Shown: in pieces, positions 50,867 to 61,165 of the stretch | Position numbering within the stretch: the first letter of the stretch is position 1 | How the letters are laid out: each line of letters opens with the position of its first letter | Source: Lucifuga dentata | Lineage: Eukaryota; Chordata; Actinopteri; Ophidiiformes; Bythitidae | Length of the DNA: 64,000 nt | Reading direction: 5' to 3' | Assembly (NCBI GenBank): GCA_014773175.1 | Contig: VXCM01003391.1 | Location: 1 to 64,000 of the forward strand | Position numbers and translations under genes: made by a program | The notes under the pieces: generated by a model | What the model saw: only the letters and a program-made list of their open reading frames with translations | Databases searched by the model: none | Told to the model about the DNA's origin: nothing

Positions 50867-53800
50867 ATTCATCTTTTTCACAGTCTGCTTCCAGTCTTCT
50901 CCCCAGCTTCCCTCTAGCTCTCTCATTCTCGGATTCCTCCCCACACAGTTAAATCTACATTATTTTTCAATCGTTTTCCAAGACTCTGTCTCCTCCTCCT
51001 CTTCCTCCTCCTCCTTGCTTCCATTTCCTTCCTCAACCTCTTCTCATCCACTCTTCTTTGCAGCTCCCTTGTTCTACGCCTCATCACAACATCTGTGTTA
51101 GGATGGTTGGTTTGAACCTAGAAGACAGAAAAGCAGCTGTTACATGAAGGTTTCCAGTAAAGCTAACACTAATATCGCTGGTTTTTAAGATGATACTAAG
51201 CAATTTCAAGTGAATGTTTGTAACGTCTTTTTCTGAAACACTTGATTGTGACAAAGTGTAACACACTTGTACATGATCAATTCAAACAGCCTCCAGCTGT
51301 TTCAAAGCGTTGACTGTTAAATTCAGGACAAGTGGGTGGGCAATCAATTTGTAGGTGCAGCGAGCTATGCTATGGCACCATCATGTTTATTATTAAGTCC
51401 TTCCCATATATTAATAACTTGTAGTATCTCATTCTCAATCAGTAATAACTTGTGGCCACACTATACATGTCTTACTGCCACGATTTACATATTCTCATTC
51501 CCATGCATTATATTTCTTTCCACAAATATCACCACCTGGGCTCCGTAGGTTCCTGTAGTGCAAAAGGCACTTATCTTTTTTTTCTTGCTCCATCAATCTC
51601 CTCCTTTTCTACTTTTCCTCCTCTTCCTGCCATCTTCTGTCATTATTCCACCCAACTTTTTCCTGTCTCTACCCCGAGACTTCTGCTCAACCTTTTTTCA
51701 GGCTCATCTTTCAAGACTCATCACCGTTACATGCATTCTGCAATCTGTCGCAGGGTAAGAGGGCAAAAATAAGCAGAGCCATCGGTGTGAAAATAGCAAG
51801 TGACAAGACACAAAGACAGCATGTTTCCTAGACTTCAGCTGTATGGAAAAAAAAAAAAAATCTGCTTATTTTTCTGGCTATGAACAGTATCAGTTATTCA
51901 AAACACAGCAGAGTGCATACTGTCAGTTTTTTTACTATAAAAAAGTGACTTAATATGAAAAATTAATAACAAGATTGGAAAGAGTTGTTTTCACCAGATA
52001 TGTCTCTTTGTTGATATTACTGTAGTTGTAGTTACAGCTATTAAGATAAACCAAATAATTTTTTAAGGGAGTTATTTTTGGTTTTGCAGAGCTTTCTGCT
52101 GTACCAAGTGCCTTCTCTGGGACTGTGGTGCAGTTTTGTTATTCTGTTTTAATTACCTCTGCCAAGAAGGTTCTCTTTTCATTCCTGTTTTGTTTGTTGA
52201 GTTTGTTAGCAGAAAATCTAAAAAAGGTGAACACATTTTTTGGTGGAGAGTTGAAACTAAACCCAAAGAAAGCGCAATAAGCTGTTTACTGTGATCCAAG
52301 ACTGAGTGTGTACAGTTGAAATTTTTTTCCTCAACTTTTACATAATTTTTTCATTTGCTATTTTACTGGAAGTTGTAGTCCTAAAATTTCTGTTTAAATT
52401 AGGTTTTAACCTTGCGAGACAGGGCATTTTTGAATACATATAATCTGTATTTTGAGGCACATCCAAAGAAGTAGATTTTAGCTTCAATACACCTAGTGTT
52501 AAAACACAAGCAACAGTTGCTCCTTGTCAGGTTATTTTAAAGTTTCTTTGAGTTAATTCGCTTTTATATTGTTTTCTCGTTAGCTTTCTTAGTGATTTGG
52601 GTCCCCAGCTTGTTCCTAAACAAACAACTTTGGATTTGTGTTACAGATCCTTTTCTCTATTTTTATGAGCAATAAGTGAAAATACCTGTGTCCGTTTCAT
52701 CTCACACCAAACCTCAAGCTCCAGGCAGCCTTATAACCACAAATAACTTCACACACATTGTTTTTCATTGGAATTGTATTCAAAAAACGTTCTGTGACTA
52801 CGCTCTGAGCACATTATGAACCGTCTCTGTCTGGTAATTTCATGCACCACTTTGGTATTTAAAGCTCACTATAAAAAACAAACCATCTAATGAAACTTTA
52901 AAGTTGATAGACTTATTTTTTAATTTATTTTCACACTTTTCCCTGCATTTTAAAAGTAAAGACTAACATAATCTGAAAAAGCTGCAACATATGTGGCGTT
53001 ACAGTCTGCTGATTCCTACCAGCTGTCAAACTCTGATGCCAATATCACGTCAGTGAAGATGAGCCTCCACTGTGTTCTTGCTCATAATAAAAGAAGAATG
53101 AACTTTACTTTTAGTATCGAAGATGCACAGCACTCTGTTGTTTGGACAAATTTGGCTTTTTTTTTTTTTTTTTTCNTTTTTTTTTTTTTTTTTTCCCCAA
53201 TATTTTCCCCAGCATGACCACCAGTGCCAAGTTTCACCACTGAAGCAAGGAAATTTTGTATTTCCCTACAGCAACTGAAATAGTCCTCACATTTCTGAAT
53301 GAAGCTGACGGTGTAAACAAAACCACAGGCTGCATGTGAACACCGCAGTCCCTGAGGCTGGAACACATGGCGGCTCTAATAACCAATAACACATTAATGC
53401 CTGGATTTTAAGTCACTGTCTGAATGCATTTACAGGCTGCCATTTAGCTGGCTGCGTCTAATATACCTGTCCTGATGAAACTAATGCCTGGCTCCTTTCC
53501 GGCCTCAGGTGACACAGCTTGGAAACCTGGCTGCCCCTCCCCGCTGTTTAATCTTCTTATTAGAATCAGTTGGTCCACAGTCGAAAGTGACGGCGGTGCC
53601 ACACATGATGCCACCACACCAGCTGCCGTGTTAAAGTGGAAATGAAAGGCAGTCATGCAGTCAGGGGGGATTGTGTGCCCTCCATCTGACACCAGCTCCT
53701 CTGTAGAGGCTTTAACAAATCGCCTAGCAACCACAGCTGGCTCCATCAAGGAACTCCTTTGGAGAGATGCGCACACTAATAGTTTAATTCATTGAAAATT

Positions 53801-54021
53801 ACGTTATGGTTATGGTTACAGTCGAGTGCTTCTCGATTTATGTTACTCCACCACAGGAAATTGTCTTGTGTTTTGCACTGGTGTCTGTTTCAGAGTAAGA
53901 ATAAAACGGTTTGATTTCATACAGTTTGCTCGCTATCATTAAGTAACAATAATTAGACGTTAAGACCTGTCAAATAGGAAGCATCACAGGATGTTTTTGT
54001 TATATGGCATACAGTATAATG

Positions 54022-54114
54022 CAGTTGGTCCACTGATTTTTTTTTTTTTTTNTTTTTTTTTTTTTTCTGGGTTTTTTGGGAGTATTTGTTCAATTTTCAG
54101 TGCAAAATTCCTGA

Positions 54115-54157
<43 letters not shown>

Positions 54158-54192
54158 CATTATTTAAACCAGTTTCTTTTGTGGACCAACTG
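54022..54192. mobile_element. Possible small MITE with 12-bp inverted ends
   Basis: CAGTTGGTCCAC (54,022-54,033) and GTGGACCAACTG (54,181-54,192) are perfect inverted repeats. Between them lie a poly-T run with one N (54,052) and a TTA microsatellite (54,118-54,157). Weaker inverted similarity (ACAGTATA against CAGTATACC) continues outside. No clear target duplication. Confidence 0.4.
54118..54157 (+). repeat. (TTA)n microsatellite
   Basis: About 13 TTA units. Confidence 0.97.
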
Positions 54193-55264
54193 ATACAGGT
54201 ATACTGGTATGCCGAATACAGCTAAAATATAATTCTAATAGAGTAGATGGCCTTTAGAGAAACATTGGGAGAAAATGCAAAGCAATGTTACACAGTAAAT
54301 AATATTTTTTTAATCATGTTTTGTCCTCTCTGCCAATTTCTATAAACACATTATCACTGATTTGTAAAAGGTCAATTAATTCCACTTGATTTACTAAATT
54401 ACAGTCTGCAAATCTGCAGTAACATACACACACACAGATTCTTAGAAGCCACTTATGGCTTATGGCATTTTAATATTGTTGCAAAGTTACAGATATCACT
54501 CATGAAGTAATATAAACTAATGTAATATAAACTACAAAGTTTAAGGTAAAGTAAAATATAAAGTAATATAAACTAAGTATTACCTATCTTTAGCTTGTGA
54601 TTTATGCTTTTTAGATAATTTCAAATATAAAATTCTTGCCTGGTGCAGATTTCAATTTTGTCTGTTTCTTAATAGTGTTTTGTTACTAAAGTCCAAACAA
54701 CTATTCTTTTCCTGAAATATTCCACTAATGTACAGCTTCATAACATCTTCACTTAGCAAAGCATTCTAAATAGTATCAGCTCTTTTAATAAAAATATGAT
54801 CCACTGCCAAGAGTCTGTTTGTTCTCTTCATATTGGAAATATGCTGAGTGCAGATCAGGCCTTATCATGCCTTAAATTAATCCTCCTCACTTCTTAATCT
54901 TCTTCATGTTGTTTTATCCCTGCATCTTCTCAATGATCCCACTTTACCAATTCATCAGCCCTCACTTAATAAAATACCGTTGTGTTGGGATACCTTCACC
55001 TGACATCAACTTTCACACCACTTCTCACTGTGCACACACTGCTTTCCCCACCTCTCCTGATTTCTCTCTTAACGTCTCATAAGAATTCACTTAACATATT
55101 ATCGTGTCTGTAGCACACCCTCAGAGAGGATAGAAGCATGAGTAGCTTCGTACCTATCTAGTACTTGGGTTACTTGTAAAGGACTGCATGAGTACTAAAA
55201 GGTCAACTGCACTCAGGTGCATCAGTGAAAAGGATTTGTAGAAAAGCTTTAGCATCGGTTCTTC
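54193..55264. other. Unannotated non-coding sequence
   Basis: AT-rich. Short cryptic tandem of TAATATAAACTA near 54,505-54,580. No gene seen. Confidence 0.45.
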
Positions 55265-55272
55265 AACACCAG
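55265..55272 (+). repeat. Left 8-bp target duplication of the hAT element
   Basis: AACACCAG, repeated exactly at 56,730-56,737. An 8-bp duplication is the mark of hAT insertion. Confidence 0.85.
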
Positions 55273-55665
55273 CAGTAAAGTGCTGTGAAATCTTTGCCTG
55301 GGTAGGCAGTGATCTATCTGTGGCATCTGTCTACATTCAATTAAGGAAGCAGCCCAAGTTCATATGTATGGATAATAAACAATAAACGCCTTTGTGTGGG
55401 AACACGGTGGAAGGGTGAGAGAGAGAGAGAGAAATCTTGCTGCCAGTGCGCCAATAAGTACAAAACAGCTTTTTCACTGCTAGAAAATAGGCGCAAAAAC
55501 GCAGACAGCCAACATAAGCAGAATCCGGTGATGCCGCACCATGAATAAACAGAAAAAAGAGAGAGATCTTATCGATGCCAGCATGCCGAATCGCCGATAA
55601 GTAGAAAACAGCTTATCCACTCCTAAAAATGCACAAAAGCCACACACACGGTGCACCAGTAGCTA

Positions 55666-55798
55666 GCGCGCAGTAGCCTAACATCAGACAACATACACAA
55701 ATCCAATAAAAGCGTTTTTAAAAGTGATACANGCGCGCAGTAGCCTAACATCAGACAACATACACAAATCCAATAAAAGCGTTTTTAAAAGTGATACA
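55666..55798. other. Artefactual 66-bp direct duplication around single N
   Basis: 55,666-55,731 and 55,733-55,798 are identical, with only an N at 55,732 between them. Best read as two contig ends placed side by side without merging. Confidence 0.85.
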
Positions 55799-55812
55799 AG
55801 GGCTAACTTACT

Positions 55813-56258
55813 TTATTTGTAGACGATGTCCATGCGCCTATCCCTCAGGACAAAGATGTCAAAGACTTTGTTGTAAAAGTCCTCCTTGTTAGGTCCATTC
55901 CTCAGTTTCCTAAGTCTCTCGTTTTCAATGGAAATACAGTAAGAGCCAAGGACGAAAGTCTTGTTTTGTTCCATTCTGTTATGGCTGTATGTCTTTATGC
56001 GTTTTAGCGCTGAAAAGGTCCTTTTGAAAAGAGTAGGCATGGAAAACAAAAAAACTTGCTAGTCTGGTTGCAGCCACATAGCTAGTCTTTCTTCTGGTAC
56101 CACTCTGTTTGAAAAGTTCTTGTAATCTTTTGCCCCTTCCGCTGGGTAAGATCCTGCAGGTCGGGTGTTGGTTTCCTATTAGCGAACCACAGCTTTTTTT
56201 CAGCTTTTTTCTTCTTCATAAGACAATGCTGAAAATTTTTTAAGTAAGAAATATCCAT
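55813..56258 (-). pseudogene. hAT transposase remnant: TTF-type zinc finger joined to dimerisation end
   Basis: From the ATG at 56,258 the minus strand reads MDISYLKNF, then RTFQTEWYQKKD, an in-frame TAG (56,084-56,082), then LCGC and FFCFPCLLF. This is the TTF-type zinc-finger segment of ZMYM1-like hAT transposases, where a Trp (TGG) is expected at the TAG. Directly after it, in another frame, comes FSALKRIKTY (56,016-55,988), then a segment ending KLRNGPNKEDFYNK and the stop at 55,813. This is the C-terminal dimerisation region. Full-length relatives are many hundreds of residues long; here the whole catalytic core is missing. The repeat CTTTTCA..CTTTTCA brackets the junction. No active transposase can be made. 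Assignment is from motif memory. Confidence 0.8.
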
Positions 56259-56729
56259 GTTGACAGCTGCCGTTGGGCTATCAGCGCTACTAGCGCGATG
56301 CTAGCAGGTGCTCCTGGGAAGCCGGCGCTTAGCGTGAGGGAGTGTATGTCACGTGACATGAGGCAAGGTCGCTCTGCCTCATCGTTGATCATTCAACACA
56401 GTGTGAGAACCGACTACGCATGCGCACATCTACTCAGACGGAGTCTGCCTCAGCGCCCATGGCGTTTAACATGGTGCATTCAGGAACGGCAGTTTTTCGG
56501 AAATAGCCGTTGCAAAAGAAGCATATACTTTCTAAACAACTATTCTAACTTGTTTTATTGTATGTGTAAGCCTGAGACAAATTATGAATAATGAAATTTT
56601 AAAATAAAACAAATAAATAAAATTAATAAAATTATGAATATGAAGAAATTATCAATAAATACAACTATCATGTAATCTCAATGTATTTTAGGTGAGTGAG
56701 GCACTGCCTACCCTGACTGCACATCACTG

Positions 56730-56737
56730 AACACCAG
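56730..56737 (+). repeat. Right 8-bp target duplication of the hAT element
   Basis: AACACCAG, identical to 55,265-55,272. Confidence 0.85.
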
Positions 56738-57010
56738 TGACTCAACTCTAATCAGTATCAGTTAAACTAGCGAACACTGATTGGTTCTGGCTTGCAACAA
56801 AGCAGAACTAAAAATTTTGACAGCAGATCATGGTACAAGTGTTTTGATCATGAATGAATTTTGGTTACATGTGGCACTGCAACTTAGTCTCTTGCTTTTC
56901 TCTCTCACTGTTTGCAGTGTGATCTGTAAAGGAATTTAGGTTTATCAATGGGTGTTTGGAATAAAGAATGTAATGCTTGGATTACCAAATGTGGAGTTTT
57001 TCCTGTGTTG
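56738..57010. other. Unannotated non-coding sequence
   Basis: No feature recognised between the hAT element and the hairpin MITE. Confidence 0.45.
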
Positions 57011-57160
57011 CCAGGGTCTTATATTCTCCAGCTCTATATAGCACAATAGGACACATAATGAGTTAGGGTTAGAGTTAGTCTGTTAACGCACACTTAATGT
57101 GCGTTAACAGAATATTGAACTGGGGAATGCAGGACCCTGGAAACATAGATACATTCCCCC
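57011..57160 (-). mobile_element. Hairpin MITE, copy 2
   Basis: The reverse complement aligns with 31,501-31,635 along its length, including CCAGGGTCC, CCAGTTCAATATTCTG, a perfect hairpin CTGTTAACGCACA-CTTAA-TGTGCGTTAACAG (57,080-57,110), CTAACCCTAACTCATTATG and AGCTGGAGAATATAAGACCC. Both terminal CCAGGGTC blocks are present (57,011 and 57,140), so this copy is the more complete one. Confidence 0.8.
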
Positions 57161-58894
57161 AAATGTTTTCAACTATTTTTTTAAAGCTGTGTGACAGTAG
57201 TCAATTGTGATAAAAAGAAGGGTTGCCATGCCAGCAACATGACAGTCCGCTTAAGCAAAATAGCTAACACAGGTGAACTGAATCAACTGATGGAACAGAT
57301 AGTTAGTATTTGTTCCATGGGTACATTCCAATTTCCTTTAACTGCCTCCACATTTCCATCACTTGTGTGTCTGTAGGTCACAGAAGGATCAAGGAGTTGG
57401 GAAAGATAAGGCACAAGGCATTAGTTCTGGAAAGCTGCTAAACGTATAATTTTAGGATTTGAAAATTATACTTGGAAAAAAATTATACTTGGACATTATA
57501 CTTGGACAAGAGTTTGCAAACAATGCAGGGACTGAATAAATTAGTATTAGCTCCTTTAACTTGCATATTTGAGAGGAACTGAACAAATCTTAAAATGATG
57601 CACTTACAAAATAAAGTACAATGGCAATGATATAATTAAGTTAATGACAGTGACATAAATCAACAATGAATATGAGAATTTATGTGAGTAGTGGGGTTAT
57701 TTAACTCATGTTTTCTGGGAAAGCAGCCAGTCAGCACCATCCCAAATGCTCATTTGTATCAACAAGAACATCAAATGGATTTTAAATGAAGCACAATCTA
57801 TTAATATTGCAACTCAATAATGCTGGTGATTCAGTTTACCTTGTTCACTTTAACTACAATTCTTTCGGGATTCATCCCTATTAAGATAATATAAATTATT
57901 TGCAAAATATTGAGTATGTGTTAATATTGTGAGCTGAGCCCTTAGACTTGTGTCGGTGGCTGTGGACAGAATGATAATTCTGGACCAATTAATAATTGTG
58001 ATGTTAGAGTTGTGCTACACTCAGGGTCAGGGAGTAAGTGATTACTTGGAGAGAGAATATAGCAATCTCATTATTTAAAAATGATAGCCATTGCAAAACT
58101 GTCAGGTCCCTTGAAAAAAAACATAGACAATTATATGCTAAATGCTGCAAAAAGTTACAAGGAGCCAAATCATCAGAAAAAAATGATCACCGACAGTGTT
58201 GTAATGACAGCAATAATTCAAAATTACAATCTTCTTAATGTCTGGAACGGCTGTCTGAGACTGGAGGCAGATTGTGGAAACATTAGCTTTCTTCCAGGGG
58301 TGATTAATATCACCCCTGGAAGTTAAAAACACATCATGATTAAGTTTGCAGTCACACATACAGTCAAACAATGCAGTAAGGGATAGTGCAGTAAATTGCC
58401 CTAAAATCAATTCTGATATGTGGTAATTAGGACACAAAGATGGATAGGATGTTTAGAACCAGACACATCGTGCAGCAGTAGACCAGCCCGTGCTTTTCTT
58501 GCAGCATTCAAATGCACAGCTGTGCTGTGTGATAGAGTGTTTGAGTCCTTTATTGGCTGCAGCAGGTCAGAGATTGACTCCTCAGGTTTGATTCGCTGTG
58601 ACCCTGCGTGACCGGGTTTTTCTGAGAGACACTCTGAATCCCTTCAGCACTGCCAAGCCTCAGGGATGCAGCTCTGCAGCCAACACCCTTGCTGACCTCT
58701 GCAGTGTCACCCTGTGGATCTACAATAAATTAGAAATCAAATTTCTTAAAAAAAAACACACAGACCCAGTGCCACAGTGTGGAATTACTGCAGTCTTACA
58801 GTTTTGATCCGTTTCTAAGTTTATTTACTGGAAACCCAGAATATGCACAGTAGTCATGCATGAATAGAAAAGGGTTATTTATTCCCATAAACAT

Positions 58895-58919
58895 GATTAA
58901 AACAAACAAAAGAAATACT

Positions 58920-58959
<40 letters not shown>

Positions 58960-58986
58960 TNGATTAAAACAAACAAAAGAAATACT

Positions 58987-59026
<40 letters not shown>

Positions 59027-59027
59027 T
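58895..59027. other. Artefactual 66-bp direct duplication around single N, with (GT)n
   Basis: 58,895-58,960 and 58,962-59,027 are identical, including a GT run of about 16 units. Only an N at 58,961 separates them. One copy is probably real. Confidence 0.85.
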
Positions 59028-60400
59028 AGATTCTCAATCAGTCTTCTCTGGATAAATAAATGTTAAAACCGTTGAGTCAGTGATGGGTTTGTCTTTTAGC
59101 AGCATTTCCACCTCTCACTACAAAACAAAGCAGGAGACACAAGTTCATTACAGTGGAGAGCAGCAATTGGCCAGACTATAGTTTTTCCAATAGAGTTGGC
59201 CAACCACTGCTTTAGGTAATTATAGATTTATCTATCTCTGCTTCCTCTCCACTTCTTCACACATCACAGAGACTTGCTAAATGTTTCCCTTTGGACATGA
59301 ACTCAAGGGAGGTTGATAAATTATGCTCATGTATGAGAGTTTTTAACTGATCTCTGAATATTGGGACACTGAAAGTCGCTGAAGCATTTCCAATAGCTTT
59401 CCCTGTCATGTGTGTGCCAATATTGGTGTTTATTCCATCTTTATGTAGAGTTAGTGGAGATTAAATATCTCATTAAAAACCAGAAATCTGATAAAGAAAA
59501 AAATCAATCGCAAACCCAAAAGCTGGATAAACTTAACAATAGTGCAACTAACACATAAAAGGCAACTTAAAGGGTTAAAATCTACAATATGGGAGTTTAA
59601 AGAGCAATTACTGTCCAACTGTGTCAGTTAGGACCAAGAACCAAGCCTGTAAAGATAGGGTGTAACAATTTAAATTACATATTAATTGATACATATTATT
59701 GTTTAATTTAAATTGTAATGCATCATGTTTTGTATTTTGTCTAAAGTCTTCTTAAGTTTTTCAGGGCCTTGAATTTATATCAAACATCCTGCTGCATGAT
59801 TTCAGGAAGGAGTCATTGTATAGTTGTTCTTAAGTGTTTAATATTTTATATGTACACATTTCAAGTTGCTGTTTTCAAACCAGAAGTCATTGTGGTTAAT
59901 AACTTTCTCTAACACCAAAATCTTCATTTATTTAAAGTCAGGTCTTTGAAGGTAAACTCAGGTCTGTGCAATGATCCCATCTTAGAATCCAAACTGCTGG
60001 GCTCTTTACCCTCCCTCCCTTCTTGTTTTCCTTCTGCATCGCCATCGCCTGCATTATGAAAATTGCCACTTCCACCTCCACGCCCCCATTCCGTCACCCT
60101 CACGACTTGCTGCCATGACACCTCGCTCATAATTTCTCTTGCTATATGGCAGCCGTCAGGTGATGAAATGGTTTCCTTGACCAGAGCGGGGCATGGCAGT
60201 TGTTTTAGTGTTTGGGTTTTAGCAGAGTGATAAAGCATTGTTGGCCAACACTAGCTGACAGAGAGCTATATCTAATAGGTCTGTCCTTCTGCTGCCAAAT
60301 CGTTTGGAGCATTTCAATTAAGTGCACTTAAGGAGTGAAAAAGCAATATTAGATATACTGGGGTGTTGTGGTGTGAGTATGTTGGTATGTGCAGGAATGT

Positions 60401-60401
<1 letters not shown>

Positions 60402-60432
<31 letters not shown>
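60402..60432 (+). repeat. (AC)n microsatellite
   Basis: About 15 AC units. Confidence 0.96.
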
Positions 60433-60433
<1 letters not shown>

Positions 60434-60676
60434 GTTAATAGAGCTGCAGTTTCTGGAAACAGGAAACAAGAAATAAAATTAACTATCTACTGCTTTGTCT
60501 TCTTTTTGGACCCTTTTTTCATTTGTTTGAAGTTGGTACAGTATTCATCAATGTGTGGGCCTGCGTCCCTTGGTGCCCTATAGGCAAGGCTACGTTTAAC
60601 ATTTGGTTGGACTTTCAGTGCCAAAGTTTTTCTTGTTTTACTTGGAAACTATAGGAAGCAAATGTCAAAAATCAAA

Positions 60677-60750
60677 GCTGTGATGGGATTTAAATGGACA
60701 GTCTCAGTATGATAAGATCCAATCTCTACCAACTGAGCTGCAGCACAAGT
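60677..60750 (-). mobile_element. tRNA-like SINE head or tRNA pseudogene
   Basis: On the minus strand CAGCTCAGTTGGTAGAG (near 60,740-60,724) is a near-perfect A box and D-arm. A degenerate B box, CATTTAAATCCC (60,696-60,685), follows at the spacing of a 70-75 nt tRNA. The acceptor arms do not pair well and the T-loop is TTTAAAT in place of TTCAAAT, so a working tRNA is unlikely. Confidence 0.55.
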
Positions 60751-61084
60751 TGGAAGTTTATATTTCACGTAGAGTAAATCTGCAGGACAAATGGATTGAT
60801 TGCAGGCACATATACACTTATGACAGCAAAATTTTGTATTGAATTAGGTTTATGTCAATGGAGTCATTATAATTGTCAGGTTCACTCAAGATGGCAAAGT
60901 ACAGTATATCTGCATAAAGTTATTGTGTCAAGTTCAGCTTTGGTGAACTTTGATCTTAAGTCAATACCAAACTGTAACAGATTTTGTATCAAAATTTGAG
61001 ATATGACTTTTTTTATGTGAGTTTTCTGCAGTTTTAGCCTTCAGTTTCTCTTCTTACGCTCTCTGGTCATGCAGACTCACTATA
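60751..61084. other. Unannotated non-coding sequence
   Basis: No feature recognised. Confidence 0.45.
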
Positions 61085-61165
61085 GCACTGAAGATGGCCA
61101 AATGGAATAATACACGGACTTTGCAGTCGTGGATCTGACAGCGTCGGATCGATTCCCACAGGAGA
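61085..61165 (+). mobile_element. tRNA-like SINE head
   Basis: ATGGCCAAATGGAATAAT (A-box-like, near 61,093-61,110) is followed by GGATCGATTCCC (B-box-like, 61,145-61,156). This is the order and spacing of a tRNA-derived promoter and resembles a tRNA of the 'TGGCCTAATGGATAA' kind. Extra bases in the D-loop and no matching acceptor stem argue against a functional tRNA. The body of the SINE is not defined. Confidence 0.55.

Larger units (their letters stand above)
47479..54021. other. Unannotated non-coding sequence
   Basis: About 6.5 kb dominated by unique-looking DNA and microsatellites: CT (47,912-47,928), CT (49,581-49,620), GGAA (49,662-49,709), ATTC (50,528-50,551) and AC (50,828-50,866). 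A poly-T join has its N at 53,176. The frame at 48,201-48,704 (167 codons) crosses T-rich low-complexity sequence and has no domain. 53,440-53,770 is GC-richer and unrecognised. Confidence 0.4.
55273..56729 (-). mobile_element. Internally deleted hAT transposon
   Basis: The left end CAGTAAAGTGCTGTG and the right end, reverse complemented, CAGTGATGTGCAGTC are inverted repeats. Both are followed by an identical GGGTAGGCAGTG block; the left end has about 13 extra bases between. The exact 8-bp AACACCAG flanks both sides. The apparent length is 1457 bp, but a 66-bp duplication around the N at 55,732 is an assembly artefact, giving about 1390 bp. Near the left end, two diverged units about 140 bp apart (55,451 and 55,593; CCAATAAGTACAAAACAGCT against CCGATAAGTAGAAAACAGCT) form a subterminal tandem repeat. 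The transposase gene is on the minus strand and has lost its middle. Confidence 0.88.
57161..60676. other. Unannotated non-coding sequence
   Basis: It contains an ATTATACTTGGA short tandem (57,461-57,510), a perfect 14-bp-arm palindrome (58,291-58,322), a GT repeat duplicated by an assembly join (58,895-59,027) and an AC repeat (60,402-60,432). No gene recognised. Confidence 0.4.

Noticed and set aside
58895..59027. 66-bp tandem duplication carrying GT repeats as a biological satellite
   Set aside because: The copies are perfect, meet at a single N, and match the length of the other two join duplications.
60677..60750. Functional tRNA gene on the minus strand
   Set aside because: The A box is excellent, but the acceptor stem does not pair and the T-loop lacks TTCAAAT.
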